Shown here: positions 1 through 14,800 of the stretch, piece by piece | Layout of the letters: the number at the start of each line of letters is the position of its first letter | Position numbering within the stretch: the stretch's first letter is position 1 | Made by a program: the position numbers and the translations under genes | The notes under the pieces: model-generated | The model's database searches: none | Told to the model about the DNA's origin: nothing | Seen by the model: the letters and a program-made list of their open reading frames with translations, nothing else | DNA from: Palaemon carinicauda | Taxonomy: Eukaryota > Arthropoda > Malacostraca > Decapoda > Palaemonidae | Direction of reading: 5' to 3' | NCBI RefSeq assembly: GCF_036898095.1 | Contig: NC_090763.1 | Location: 56,787,863-56,851,862, forward strand | DNA length: 64,000 nt

Positions 1-2826
1 ATGGCCTAACACCTAATAATCTATATGCAGCTAGTTCTAGTGCTATTGCTACCTGATGTAATCTAAAATTTTACTTCTAAATACAATACAATTTAAGTAA
101 CATACCCATTAATTTGGAATAATTTCTATCTAAAAACCCACATTATACCAAGAAATAAAAAGGAAGATCTACCTAGAAAGCCTAACATATCATATTTCCT
201 AATATTTTTATCTATTGAAGAACATTCTAAATAACATATATGCTCTAGAAATTAACATAGAAGTTAGGGACTACTGATGTAAACTGCAAATACTGCACAA
301 TCCTAAATAGGTAGACTTGCTAATTGCTAAATTCACACCTTACCTGATTATCAACAACCACAACCTACTGAAAGCAACACAGCAGAACTTGCAGCTATCT
401 ACCAAGACTCTACAGGTGACTTTACTATGCAATACCAGTTACAGGCAAATGCAATACCAGTTACAGGCAGCAGTTGCTGAAATACAAATAGCCTCTAAAG
501 AAACAAGTTGCTAAATGTGAACAATGAAAGTTTCAATAGGTTTCATAGAGAATTGAAATAAGTAAATGAGAACATGCTGAAGCTATTTTCCCTAACCAGG
601 AAACAGCAGAACTCACGACAAAAGTTACCAATGATTTAGATTCAGCCAGTTTTATCAAAGTCACAATGGTTTTAAACATTTAAATTAAAAACGTTACCAG
701 TATTTTCATAATGAATGATAGAATTACAGTATAAAAAATAAGTTTAAAATACATTATTTATGCTAATATATATATTATATGCTCTATATATACTATGCCA
801 TGCTAAATTTTCCAATAGTTTTAAATAACTTCTAATAATTCATTAACAATTCTAAAGCATACAATCATTATTTGATTTGTTAAAGAACACAGTTCACCTG
901 TGCTAGAAATTGTTTATAAACTCATGCTATTGAAGCATTAAAAGTAAAATTAAGCAAGTAATTCTCTAGCAAAATTTATAAGATGTTAATTCTACATTCT
1001 AACAATGACTAAGCAAGCACGTATGTGATCCACATGCAACCACACAATTAAACCTGGTGTACAGAAAATGAATCTGATCATACCTAGTGGTAATACGAAC
1101 CTAATTTTGGATACACCTTGCTCACTTTCCACTTTTTTCAAAATCACAAAATGCTACGATTTCATTACCGGGTTTCATTAACCTAAAATTGACGTACAGT
1201 GCCTTTCAAAAACCTTCACTTTGGTACGTACAGTAAACGAAGGTACTTTGGAAATTACAACCCATTAAAACCAGAGGGATATATCCTCTTTACAATATAA
1301 AAGAAAAATGCTACGACCATCTATTTTACCATCTCTACGACTGAATGTGATGAGGATGAGCTGCTACTACATAATGTGCACCAAACAATATATGAACAAC
1401 AAACTACCATAACACTAACTTAAATGTTAATCATAATGGAATGCTTGTCTGCTAGGTCAAAATCAAATACTGTACAGTATACAATTCTAATATGAAAATA
1501 GATAATAAAGAAAAAAGTAGTCTAATTACACATTTTTTTCAAATTTTCTTGTCGCTGCATCACTTGCATTTTACAGCATAGTCACATTTTCTAGAGGGTG
1601 GTTATCTGCTATAACTATATCATACTTTTCATAGTTATATTTATGAACAAACTATTTGGGTCAGACCATGACAGTTATGAATGTTGACTCAGTGGTCAGA
1701 TTAATATACTTATAATCAATAAAAATGTGTTGATACGTGCAAAAACAAAACACTCTCTACAGCAAATTTAAGGTTTCTTTTATGACTTGTGTGGCACACT
1801 GTGGCAGCTGAAAGGCTGGTTTAGTTTGCTGCCCTTGATCTCTTCTCACATAATTGCCAAAATAATTGCGTAATGTTAATACTTAAGGTCCAGATTCCTT
1901 CATGACTTGTTTAGCATGGCTGAGAGGTTCTTGGTCTAATCCCAGCTTGAGGTAAATATTTACAGATACATATTTCAATAATTAGATAAATACAGTACAA
2001 ATAAACGCAACCCATACTACTGTACTCATACTCACTGGAAATTTATAAGTAGTTTTTTTTTCACCAGCTGTACATACAGTACACACATCCTGCATATAAA
2101 ATTCTTTGTGACATACAAAACATTTACCATGATTAAATTGTTCAATGTATATGCAAACCTGGCATAAAAAATCAACCAAGCAGTACAACTAAATGCCAAG
2201 AAAGTACTAAAATATACGATTCAATAAAAATATAAGATTCAATAAGAAAAAGATAATCTTTTATCAATAAATTTGGAGAAAAGAATGAGACTATGAACTT
2301 CATCCAAATTTCAGACAAAATAAATTATTTGTCATACAAGTTGGTGAAACTATATTTTTCCAACCACGGGACCAATACATAGTTTAACAGTAGGATTGAA
2401 AGACAGTTCCGAACACTTTTAAATACAGTAAAGTGTGCCGATATTAAACCCTGAAAACAATATCATTCACACTAACCACCAACAATCAATTTTCCATGTG
2501 TAAGAGAATCCAGATTGTTGAAAATGCTTACTTTTAAGACAATTGTGAGGGCCTACTTAACAGAGGACTCTTGATGATCACAGGACATTCAAATGTCCTC
2601 TAACTTGCTGGATATAAATATATGCTAAATAAGATTACAATAATGAAAGTACAGTATTACTTGTAAATACATTAAACACTCAATACCAAAGACAACCTAA
2701 TATTTATTGCACAACATAATATCTGGTCACAGTACCAGAAATCTTGCTGGTAATAGCACAAGAATAAATAAATATTAGTTTACATTTCTTACCTTATGAT
2801 AATATAAATAAAACACCACCAAAAAA
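1..2826. other. AT-rich intergenic or 3'-flanking DNA, no gene seen
   Basis: Several short frames exist but none shows protein-like composition, a domain or splice context. Words of the type TACAGTA/TACTGTA recur. It may include a long 3' UTR of the SID-1 gene, which runs toward this side, but nothing proves it. Confidence 0.6.
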
Positions 2827-3075
2827 GGGATTTTGACGAAGGAAAAATCTATTTCTGGGAAGAGACCTGTGACGCCCGGTGAAAGAAGTCCTTCTTTACA
2901 CTTTTCTAATATAAATCTTCCAAATATACTAGAGAAAGATAAAAGCATGGAATGCAGAGGTTACTACCCTCGCGCGATCACCTCGTGGGTGTCGTGTATA
3001 CAACAGGGGCGTGTGAAAACCACTATTCACAGGCTGTTTTCTTCACTTGACCCGCATGGAATACTTAATCAACAA
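2827..3075 (+). repeat. GGGATTTTGACGAAGG repeat, copy 1
   Basis: Begins AAAAAAGGGATTTTGACGAA and runs through GAGACCTGTGACGCCCGGTG, then AGAGAAAGATAAAAGCATGG. The same order of blocks appears at 42656, and a diverged subfamily at 38905 and 43949. The sharp conserved start followed by variable length suggests the outer end of a mobile element, possibly a DIRS-like terminal region; that identity is inference. The 83-residue frame across it is not a real gene. Confidence 0.75.
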
Positions 3076-3084
3076 ACAAATTAA

Positions 3085-5950
3085 TGTTACAGATTGATGG
3101 TCTTCCAATGCTGGTCTCATCTGGCAAACCCGTGGTAATAGAAATTTAATAATAAGGAAAAATATACTAACTTGTACCAGATGAGATCCCTAGATAAGAT
3201 ATTATCTATCGAATATATGACATTTTAATTTTTTATAATACAGTATTCATATTACTGTACCTTTCCCTATTTAAATGAGCCCCGCTACTTCTAGCTATAA
3301 GAAACTTCCTGATACTGTATCTTGATTTTAGTGAAATTTCATACACTGTTCAAAGTTCACTTGAAAAAATTTGTTTTCACAGGCTGTCCCTCATGGCTTT
3401 GTTTGTGATTGCAATTCCTTTTTACCGTTTCTTCTTTCGTACTACACCAAAAGTACCTTCATCAGTTCTGAGAGTATTTCTTTGCTGAGAATTTAAATCG
3501 ACTTAAATTTTAGTTCAGGTATTTGTTTTTTAGTAATATAAAAATGCATTAAGGTGACCAAAGATAGAGAGCAACTACATCTTAAATTGGTTATAAAAGC
3601 AACTGCAAAATGACTTGAAGTGAAATAATGTTTAAGAGAACTTTTGCTCTTGATCTGCCCAAGTAATGATCCAAGTTTCTTACAGCATTTAAAATGTTCA
3701 TTTTTTTTTTTATTTGTTAGCGTATTTACCACTATCTTATTTCAATAGGATTGCAATTCCTGTATCTAAATTTATTGTGTTTGTAACTATTTTTTCACAA
3801 ATTGAAAGCTCAAAATTTAAGCACTGTAATGAAAGGACAAGATATTTAAAAAGAAAAAAAAAAAAAGGCAAGAAGCAGAACCACACATGGACCTCAAATT
3901 AAAAGCAAGTCTTGAACAATTACATATTGAACATAATTTTGTCAATAATACCACAATCAAACTCACAAATCTACTAACATAGGGGGACAATACACCCTTC
4001 CAGATTTTCTATTCACTAAAAATAACCCACATACTTTATAAGAGTAACCTTTTAAATATTGAAAAGAGAATAATCATGCCATTTTTCTTTTGTAAACAAC
4101 AATACATTATGTCTTGTGTAAAAATTAAATCTAGATATCATGCCTATTTTCAGTAGATATGCCATTTTAATTAAAAAATCCACAATTTTGTAGCATTAAC
4201 TTATTCAGAAGAGTAATAGTGTGATGGGATTTAAGAACAATAACCTCTATCTACCTCCCAAGGCAATATAACACGATATCAAGTGGCCCATTACTAATCA
4301 AACATGGTTATTATACATTGCAACCTCTTGTTCCTCTAAAAGCCAGCAATACAGCTACTCTCATCCCCCAAACTGCAGTTGGTACTAAAGATTCTACAGA
4401 CTGTCCCTTCAGACTGGATTGCACTGCTTTCTACCTTCTAGTTTCTGTTCATTGTCTTTGATCTTTTCCTACTCGGCTGTGTAGTCCCTTTCCTTTAACT
4501 GAATTTTCAGATCTCATAATGGAAATTATCCTTTACTGAGCCCATGTGGATTTAGAAATGTGACTTTGTTACTATTAAACTAACAAAACATAAAATTACT
4601 ACATTCAAATGGAATCACTAATTTCTGACCGAAGATGTGAGCACCAGAATACAAGAGATCACTCAATTTGTGAACAGCCAAAACAGCAAACATTAACTGT
4701 TTACGAAAGCTATGATAATTAGTAAAATGATCATTAAAAGTTCTAGACGTTATAATAAACAAAGTTTTATTACTGTATACAGTAATTTTCTAAAATAAGG
4801 GAGGATAAAATCCTAGTTCAATGGAGCCGTCAACCACCCTTATCTAAGAATATCAAATTACATTCCTTCAATCCAAACCAAAAGCTTATGCTTCACCAAA
4901 ACAAAGCACAGCAATTTTACTCATGACCTCTATATTATCATCATCTTTTATCTTTTACCTAAACATCTCAAGTACAGTACTGTATAGCAAAAATAATAGG
5001 AGTAAAGATTGATCTTAACTTCATATAATATAAAATTTAATTTCATCTCAAATCTGTTATCTTAACTTTTCAATTTTTACTATATTTTAATAACTTTTAT
5101 AGGTAATGTTCAAACCAAATTAACCAATAAAAACTTTAATTAATTTCCTATCTCTTTTTCTAAATTACTTAGTAACTGATCCACTTTATTTAATTTTGGT
5201 CAGTATTAGTTTTTGCACTTGTGTATACTACTTTAATACTGTACACTAAACATAACCTAATACGGCATCCATAAGTCCACACACGACCTAATTCATAAAA
5301 TGAATTTTGGAATAGAATTTCATAGAAAATTTTAGATATGTTAAGTTAAAAAAAGTTTGGATAAGTTTCCAAATAGTCAAAGTTCTTAGGTGATGTAGGA
5401 AGGTGTACCTAAAAACACTTAAGGAAAGCTTAATATTTTTAAGTGATTCAAGACAACTTCACAATTACTATGGATAACAAAACTATAGACTGGTATATAA
5501 AAAATCCTCTTATTCTCTAGTTCTTGGCAATGTAAACAAATGATATAATATTGCTGGCATTAAACATTAATGGCTATTGGGAGTGTAACTCAGTACTTTT
5601 ATTTTGTACCATCTGTTGTGAACAAAACCTTAAGTATGTGTTTAATTATTTGAGACAAATACAGCTATATTAAATGCAATAATTGTGTGTGACATAAACA
5701 GCTACAATACTGTAAAAATTGACAAAAAAAAAAAATATATATAGGGTGTTTGCTCTATAAGGATTTTTACAATTGTATCCAGGTTGATTGTTGACTATTC
5801 ATTATAGCATTTCTGTTACACAGCCAATAGTCATTTGCCTAACATACTAACTGCTAAATTAATAATTATTTTATAGCATACACTGGGGTTTGCTATTACA
5901 TATAACTTCCAAAGGTTACAATTTTAATGGAAAATAGGGTTGTGGTAGCA
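3085..5950. other. AT-rich noncoding DNA, no gene seen
   Basis: No frame here has recognisable protein content. Oligo-A and AT tracts and TACAGTA words are the only patterns. No RNA gene was recognised. Confidence 0.55.
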
Positions 5951-5954
5951 TATT

Positions 5955-6160
5955 GAAAACATCCTTGTCTTGCAATCTGTTGGACAGGAATTTGAGCCAT
6001 ATTCAAGCCTGCTAGTTTCTAGCAGTTTATACAACCTCAACATCTGTGTGAGTTAGGGATGGGGGTTTGGAGAACCCTTCACATTTACCTCTTGAACACT
6101 CATGTCCCTTGCCTCTGCCACTCATGATTGACCTTCAAACCTTTATACATATCCCATTTT
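5955..6160 (+). repeat. tRNA-derived SINE-like fragment
   Basis: Ends CCCTTGCCTCTGCCACTCAT followed by GACCTTCAAACCTTTATAC, matching the tail of the better copy at 27500-27835 (CCCTTACCTCTGCCATTCA, then CCTTTAAACCTTTAAAC). Both also share a TGTGAGTTAGGGATG-type block. The middle is deleted relative to the other copy. Confidence 0.65.
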
Positions 6161-6739
6161 ATTAGGCTAATAATTAGCTATGCTAATCTATTCTCTTTTG
6201 GGACAACATAAGTAAATTCTTGTCTTGAAATGATTATAATGGTTGTTGAAATTAGTAATTAATAGTCTAGTATACATAAAACAGTTTGAATTGATAAAAC
6301 AACTTTGTCCAAAGCTATGAGTGCTGGTATTTAGCCTACCTACTAATCTAACGTAAATCAAGTTAATCTGGTAAGGGTCTCCCAAGATGTGCTTAATAAA
6401 TGAAGTCGTACTGCATTTCCCAAGACTTTCAATATTAATATTTCCATCATAATATAAAGTTGGTTTGCTTTTTCTTGTCTCATACATTCACCCATTTATA
6501 TGAAGTATGTCATTTATCAATACATTCAACTGTCCTATATCGCGGATCTAATTTACCAGCGGTAAAAGTGAACTGAAAACGTTTCCTTTCCCTAAATATA
6601 GTTATATCAATGCTCAATGGTGGCAAAAGTAGAACTTGCATTACAATATTGTCAGACAAATTTCTTTAATACTGGAATGTATATATAACACTTTACTGTG
6701 TGCACAGTTTCTAAACATTTGTAAGATTGTACATTAACA

Positions 6740-8070
6740 TTATCATCATCATCACCATAATCATCTCCTCCTACGCCTATTGACGCTAAGGGCCTTGGTT
6801 AGATTTTGCCAGTCGTCTCTATCTTGAGCTTCTAATTCAATACTTCTCCATTCATTATCATCATCTTTACACTTCAAAGTCTTCAGCCATGTAGGTCTGG
6901 GTCCTCCAACTCTTCTAGTGCCTTGTGGAGCCCAACTGAATGTTTTGTGAACTAATCTCTCTTGGGGAGTGTGAAGAGCATACCCAAGCCATCTCCTTCT
7001 AACCATAATCATGATCTCATCCACATATGGCACTCGAGTAATCTCTCCTATAGTTTCATTTCTAATCCTGTCCTGACATTCAACTCCCAATATTCTTCTC
7101 AGGGCTTTGTTCTCAAATCTACTAAATCTATTGGAGATTGTTTCATTGTCATACCATGACTCATGTCCATAGAGTAACACCGATCTCACTAAACTGATAT
7201 ATAGTCTGATTTTTATATGTAATTCAGGCGATTTGATTACCCAATTTTACTTAACCTAGCCCTCAATCTTTTACTAAACTCTAATTCTAAAGACCCTGCA
7301 TTGGAGATCATAGTTCCTAAATACTTTATCATTAATCCTTTCTCCTTCCAATGATATTTCACCTCCCATTGCATACTCCGTTCTCATCAACTGTCTTTCT
7401 TCTATTTATCTTCAGCCCAACCTCGTGTGATATTTCATGCATTCTAGTAAGCAAGCATTGCAAATCCTGTGGTGTTCTGCTAATAAGGACATCATCATCA
7501 GCGTACTCTAGGTCTGCTAGATTCCTATCACCAATCCAGTCCAATCCTTCTCCACCATCTCCGACTGTTCTACGCATTACAAAATCCATGATGAGGATAA
7601 ATAACATAGATGGCAACACATTCCCTTGGAGTACTCCGCTATTCACTGGAAATTCATTTGATAAGCCTCCATTAACATTAACTTTGCACTTGCTATGCTC
7701 ATGAACAAACTTAATCAAATTTACATATTTAAGAGGAATTCCATAATAACGCAGGGCTCTCCATAAAATTGGCCGGTGCAGACTATCAAAGGCTTTTTTC
7801 ATAGCCCAAAAATGCCATCAAAGGTGGATTTCTATATTCTACACATTGCTGTAAAACATGTCTCAAAATGAAAATTTGGTCGGTGCAACTTTTACCTTTT
7901 CTAAATCCTGCTTGTTCATCTCAGCTTTTCATCAATCTTTCTCTCCAGTCTCTTTAGAATAAGCATACTACACCTGTATATATTTTCATAACTGACATAA
8001 GTGTTATGCCCCTGTAATCATTGCAATCAGTTAGATCTCCTTTTTCTGCCATTCTCACCAACACTCTTAA
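6740..8070 (-). mobile_element. RTE-like non-LTR retrotransposon, 5'-truncated, decayed
   Basis: Minus-strand frames at 7802-7359 and 7189-6761 give reverse transcriptase and C-terminal parts. Motif A-like EKAFDSLHRPILW, motif B-like NSGVLQGNVLPSMLF, motif C ADDDVLI, and a tail with RRRWLGYALHTPQERL and a GGPRPTW block are all readable. Farther 5', in another frame, an NDYRGITLMSV-type block and GFRKGKSCTDQI are recognisable. The 3' end is a short ATC/GAT microsatellite, as in RTE elements. Stops and shifts between frames show that it is dead. It lies 3' of the SID-1 stop, in the same orientation as the gene. Assignment to RTE rather than another LINE clade is moderately sure. Confidence 0.85.
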
Positions 8071-8807
8071 CTCCCATTCAGAGATTGTGCATACAGGTTA
8101 CCAACCCTCTCTCTCTCCTTTTGAGTAATTTTTCAAAGCTGAATGGTAGAAAAATTTTCACCAAAGTGTCATAAAATGGTTTAGATCACATCTGAGGCAA
8201 ATTCTAATTCAAATACTTAATGATAATTCTAATTAATCAAAAGATGAATTACTTTGTATACAGCAAACTCATTACTTAGGCAGTGAATTATTCTTTGCAG
8301 ATCCATGTATAGTTGAAACACCAATAAAATAAAAGGGTGGTATGAATAATGTACAGTACATCCTTATGTAACTATCATTCCATTATCATAGAATACAATG
8401 TGTTTGCAATCAGTAGCATAATTAATAAACTCATTATATACCTTGTCAGTTTCATCTCTTGTACTTTTTGCATTGTCTTGGTGAAATTTTCCACCATTTC
8501 TGCACAGGGACAAAACAGTACAAGACATTCACAAGACAGTACAGTACAGTATTATCGTAAATAAGAATAAACCCAGCTATAGCTATCTCTCACCTACAGG
8601 AATACAATTCTGTGAACTTGGGAAATAAAAGATTGCTCGATATGTCACTTATGTACACTTATTTGTACAAAAATCCAGAAAATGAATACCATACCATTCT
8701 GGCAAATGACTAAGTAAATAATATATTTCTATTTTACTATCACATAAACATTATGATATAGGAAACAAACATTACATTAAAAAAGGACACAAATTAGAAA
8801 ACTTAGC
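8071..8807 (-). other. Presumed 3' UTR/flank of SID-1 gene
   Basis: Immediately follows the stop codon on the minus strand. It is AT-rich with tandem TACAG words (around 8537). No canonical AATAAA on the minus strand could be assigned, so the cleavage site is unknown. Confidence 0.4.
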
Positions 8808-8870
8808 TTAGAAGACTGGAATCTTTTCTCGAGGAATCAAGGCTCTATCATCATCCAAAGTAAGCAGAAG
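8808..8870 (-). CDS. SIDT: SID-1 exon 15: C-terminus and stop
   Basis: Twenty codons and TAA, reading [20 protein letters not shown]. The LLTLDDD and terminal ...R-x-K-I-x-V-F match the extreme C-terminus of vertebrate SIDT proteins, so the 3' end of the coding region is certain. It follows TTTTTTCCAG. It is not listed as a long reading frame because it is only 63 bases. Confidence 0.95.
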   Translation of the reverse strand, partial: LLLTLDDDRALIPREKIPVF

Positions 8871-11800
8871 CTGGAAAAAAATAAGAAAAAATTAAAAAAT
8901 TTTCATATTCAAATATAACAAACCTCTTATTTTACTTATGCTGGAGTGTATAAGGTTTAGAGATATGTTATAAACAGGAAAATTAAGTCTTTAGTTGTCT
9001 TTCCCTATAAGCATCTCTGCCAGGAAGGGTTGCTTATTCTCTAGGTCAAAAAAATGTCAGCATATTGAAAACCACTCGGCAGTTATTTCCATATTTATCC
9101 TCAAATTCTTGAATCAAGAATGCACTGCTTGTCAGTTCAATTAGTTAAAATTTTCTGGTGCCACGGTCCAGAAATAATACATGAAGAACAAACAAAAAAA
9201 GTGAAATAGCAAAATAACAATAAAATTATGAATACGACTTACATAAGCAAAAACATGGACAAAGACATTCCCAATAAAAAGTTTACGAACATTGTGTAAA
9301 CATTATTGAAATAAAGTTTTTCTAATGCTTAATAGCTTTTTCTATGAAGTAACTATTTAAAAGATGAAATAATATATATATATATGTGAGGGATTATACT
9401 TTTAATGTCAACATAAAAAAGTTCCTGGTGATTTAGAACCACAGTCTCCTTTTACTTCCATAGTTTCTTTGATACTGTTAAACTCTGATAGGTTCTCTTT
9501 AGTCATAATGTTTGAAAACAAAAACTTCTTTAATTTCTCTATGGGTGCTTGCCAGTAACCAATATTTCTTTCACAATTTTGTATCTAAACTGGATAGAAA
9601 TCACTATACAGTACAGTATTTCTATTTTCTTCTATTACTGGAATACTAAGAGCGATATTTTGTCATAATTGTCCCTACATGGGGTAATACTTAACATTCC
9701 ACATTGTGAGGCAAACTATAGATGGTACTGCGTCAATAGACGTAGAAGATGATGATGATAATGATGATGAATATAACTTACCATAAATCCAAAGAACATT
9801 GCTCCTGCTGATAAGAAGTGCCAAATATCATGGGTGTCATAGAAGTGAAGGAGCAAACATTCCTGATTGTACTGTCTACTGTGTGCAGGTGTTAATGCCC
9901 AGGTTGTAGTGTGATGCACATAAAAAAATATAGCTGCGCCCCATCCGAACAAGCACAATACAAGGTATACAACTGACTGCAAGAGAAGCCGCTCTCCATG
10001 ACGTAACTGAAAAGAAAAGTACAGTACAATATACAAATGTCACGACATACAGCTGTTGCTTCTAAATGTATTACTCATTCAAATTTTGAACTGCTCAAAA
10101 TTTGTCTTATCAATGCTATACTGATGGTCTCTTTAAATTTAATATTGATAATGCAGAACTTATCAATAGTTTAAAAATTTTGAAAATAATCTAAATAAAA
10201 TTTATATCAAGAGGACTTGAGAAAAGAAAAAACTTGTTAAATAAGGGTGACTGTGAACCTCTAGTATCTTTTTAAAATGCTACTTAAAATAAACTTACTC
10301 AATTTAGGATTCATATGACAATAACTTGAAGATCTGAATACCTCTTGCTGCACATTAAAATAACTAAAACATTGCAATACTGGAAGTAGGAATTATAAAT
10401 AAAAACACGAAGGGTGGCTGTCTTACACATGAAAGATGGAATATGTTCTATTTATGTTGCATATTCATTGTGGTCCAAAAATTTATATTTCAGATAAAAC
10501 ATGAAAAATATACTAGGCTATGGTCACCAAGGTAACTGATTAAAGGCCCCTATCAATTAACTATGCTTTTCTGGTACTTCCCTGTCACTCATCTCTAATT
10601 GCTAATGGTAGCTTAAATATATCTTGTATAATTTATAAAAAGGATACCAACTAAACATTTCCCTGTTACCCCGGTACGGTACTTGCTCACATAGTAAGTC
10701 TAGTACTACACTATTTGGCAGTGAACCCAATGCATAAGTTGACATTTTGAATAAGAAATAATTTTTGGATTATTAACTATTAAACAGCATTCCAAACAGT
10801 GACCTGGTGAAAGGGAAAATAAGGTCATAGCCAAGGACAGATCATAGGCTTAGCCAAGAGAAAAATTGAGTATGGTACATAATTATGCAAAGAAATAAAT
10901 GCAACTACAGGTAGGTTTAATATATACATACATATACCAAGGCATTTCCCCCAATTTTGGGGGGTAGCCGACATCAAACAAATGAAACAAAAAAGGGGAC
11001 CTCTCCTCTCTACGTTCCTCCCAGCCTGACAAGGGACTTAACTGAGTTTGGCTGGTACTGCTAGGGTGCCACAGCCCACCCTCCCCTGTTATCCACCACA
11101 GCTGAAGCTTCATAACGCTAAATCCCCTACTGCTGCTACCTCCGCGGTCAACCAAGGCACTGGAGGAAGCAGCAGGGCCTACCGGAACTGCGTCACAATC
11201 GCTCGCCATTCATTCCTATTTCTAGCATGCTCTCTTGCCTTTCTCACATCTATCCTCCTATCACCCAAACCTTGGTCTTCCTCTTGTACTTCTCCCATCA
11301 ACTCTAGCATTCATCACCTTCTTTAGCAGACAGCCATTTTCCATTCTCTCAACATGGTCAAACCACCTCAACACAATCATATCCACTCTAGCTGCTAACT
11401 CATTTCTTACACCCGTTCTCACCCTCACTACTTTGTTCCTAACCCTATCTACTTGAGGTACACCAGCCATACTCCTTAGACACTTAATCTCAAACACATT
11501 CAATTTCTGTCTCTCCGTCACTTTCATTCCCCACAACTCCGACCCATACATCACAGTTGGTACAATCACTTTCTCATATAGAACTCTCTTTACATTCATG
11601 CCCAACCCTCTATTGTTTACTACTCCCTTAACTGCCCCCAACACTTTGCATCCTTCATTCACTCTCTGACGTACATCTGCTTCCACTCCACCATTAGCTG
11701 CAACAACAGACCCCAAGTACTTAAACAGATCCACCTCCTCAAGTAACTCTCCATTCAACATGACATTCAACCTTACACCATCTTCCCTTCTCGTACATCT

Positions 11801-14800
11801 CATAACCTTACTCTTACCCACATTAACTCTCAACTTCCTTCTTTCACACACCCTTCCAAATTCTGTCACTTATCGGCCAAGCTTCTCTTCTGCGTCCGCA
11901 ACCAGTACAGTATCATCCGCAAACAACAATTGATTTACCTCCCATTCATGGTCATTCTCGTCTACCAGTTTCAATCCTCGTCCAAGGACTTGAGCATTCA
12001 CCTCTCTCACCACTTCCATCAACGTACAAGTTAAACAACCATGGCGACATCACACATCCCTGTCTCAGCCCCATTCTCACCGGAAACCAATCGCTCACTT
12101 CATTTCCTATCCTAACACATGCTTTACTACCTTTGTAGAAACTTTGTAGAAACTGTAATACTATAGCAAAAATCAATTTTTCACCTGTACAATATTTGCA
12201 CCAAATGAATATGGAAAATTAATGCTACTTGATCATAATCTCGCCAATGATCTCGGCTATCACTAATTTTTGAAAGCTGCACTAACCATGTAACAAAGGT
12301 TGAAGTATTCGTGCACTATTTGAACAAATGCAAGATGTTGGGGGAAGAATTTTAACTAAAATTAAATGTTTTAACAAACCAAATCATTCTTTTTATTTGT
12401 CCTTTGCTATCCACTGCCTTTTATTCTTTTCTTTTTATTTGTACATCCAGTTCTATTACTTTATCTAAGCTATAGTTCCATCTTTGTTTCCCATATGTTG
12501 TTTTTGGTAACGAGTGTGTCACAACTGGTGTTGTCATCATCACAAAGTGTTTTCATATCACAATCAATCCCAATTACTATACTGTACAGTTTAAGTGGCT
12601 ATCCTGGAAGGTATTTAGCCTTGCGTGATGTATCGGCTCCTCCATATTGACCAGTTTTTCCGATTTTTTGCTAGTTTATAGGTTTGATTACTCACTTTAT
12701 TTACATTTCTTTACATATTGTTTTTGTTATCATTCTTGTTAATATAGTTTTTAAGTATGATGTATCTGTTTTATTACCATTAATTCTTATGCTGTAAGGA
12801 GACATTGCGCAAAATCCGGAATCAGTATGTCCTAGATTTCATCAATTTCATCTACAATCTTTGTGGTCTTCATGCAAATATCCAAGACCTTAAAGTTGCT
12901 TCCAGAGAGTATGATATTTTTTTTGCTCAGAAACTTTGGTTTCTAATATGAGGCACTCATTTGAGCTCCTTATGACTGGCTTTAAGAAGCCAATAATTTT
13001 GAAATGGGATGCCATTGCTAGGGCCAGGGGAATGGAGGTGTATATTAGGACTGAGTACCCTGCTTCTCCATGAATGTGGATGTCATGAGATTCAGGTAAT
13101 AAAAGTTTGTGGCAGGCATAACAACTTCTACTTGTGTTCGATCTACCGGAATCAAGACATGGATAATTCTATCTTTGACTGTCTTCTTGCCATTATGGCT
13201 AAGGTACAAGAAGATAATAGAAAGGCCTCTTTTGTCTTTGTGATTTCAATGCTCACCATAGGGAGTGGTTAAATTCTGTTACTCAAACTGATCGCCATGG
13301 CTTAACCCTTTTACCCCTGGGCTATTTGGAAATTTCCAACCCTTAACCCCCCGGGGTTATTCTTTTTCAAGCACATTTTGCAGTATATTTTTTTTTAAAT
13401 TGCTCTAACAGCCTTAATTTTTGTCATAGAGAGGTCAGGTTGGTCTCATTCTCTTGGAAAATGCCTGAAGTTTCTCAAAAAATTATCAAAAATATGCAAA
13501 AAAAATTTAAATAGCAGTTTTTTGCAAGGACGTACCAGTACGTCCATGGGGGTAAAGGGATGAGTTTTGTGAAACGTACCGGTACGTCCTTTGGGGGTAA
13601 AAGGGTTAAGAGCATTAGACTTTGCCTCTGAATCAGGCTGTGAGCAAATCATAAGTAAAGCTCTGGATATCTAGCCAGCAGATGATTATCTTCCTTTGAT
13701 TTGAGAATTGGAAATTACTTGAAGAAAACTCATGGGGGCTAGTATAAATTAATAGGTTTGTTGAAAAACCTTTTGATTTCTATTTATGAAAATATTAAGG
13801 TTTTTTCAATTGCACAAAATTATTGGAAAAACAAGACTTAAAAAACAAATGATAAAGATTTACCTTCATGATAATATAAAATGCAATGTAAAGTAGCAGA
13901 TTTGTCAGGAAAATGATGAGGAGGTATGATGCAAAATCTGACGGAGTCGAAACCATGCCATAAATCGCTAATCCCCAGTTAGCAGCATTTCCAAGGAGCA
14001 AGAGCACTATGCGATCACAATACATCGGACGTAACATGCCCCAAGGGTAACTGATCTCGCTTAAAAACCATGATTTGAAACGCCTGAAAACACTCAAATC
14101 TGAAAGAGACAAAATATTATTTATTATGAGATAAGCCTTTATATAACAAAGGATACAACTACCAATATATAACCATTTATTGAATAGAAACTCTGATGAC
14201 CTTGAGCAATTGATGTCAATACCAGAGAAATTAACCATTTCAATAACCTATAACTTATATAACTTCAGCATTTATTATTAATGAATTTCATTGTTGTAAA
14301 AGCACTTTACTTATTTGGCATTGTATATTCCTTTCCCATTAAGATGCCAGCTCTAAAATCACAGATGGAGAATAACAAATCTATGAATGATTGACATTAT
14401 AAAATAGAAGTTTCGATAAAGAAAAAACCTACATTTAGGAGGTGATGTGTGGTCTCCAAGTATTTTCCTGTAAAATCTAGAATTGAAAATCCAATACAAC
14501 ATAAAAATACTGAACCAAAGAAATATTGTCTCCCCTGCACCAGGGCCAGTATTTCAAGGTGCAAAGCCCGGACTCTGTGTGCATATGAGAGACCTAAAGG
14601 TTCAGCCTCTATTAAAACCATCCCAGCACCTCCCAGGCTTAAAATCATCTGGTAAACGATGACAAGTTATCAACAAGAATCAACACTAAAACTGGAGACA
14701 ATGCTACTTGTCAGCGTACACCAATTTGCACCAAGCTGCCATCTTCCATACTCAGTGAGTCAAATGACCCCCTTCCCTACATGAGGATATGGAGGAGCGA

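Noticed and set aside
317..514. 65-residue plus-strand frame with an imperfect internal duplication (CAGTTACAGGCA)
   Set aside because: No domain, no splice context, and composition matches the surrounding AT-rich DNA.
14397..14648. 83-residue minus-strand frame upstream of SID-1 exon 13, considered as another exon
   Set aside because: Exons 12 and 13 already join in phase at a conserved site, so there is no room for an extra segment; it probably belongs to repeat sequence.
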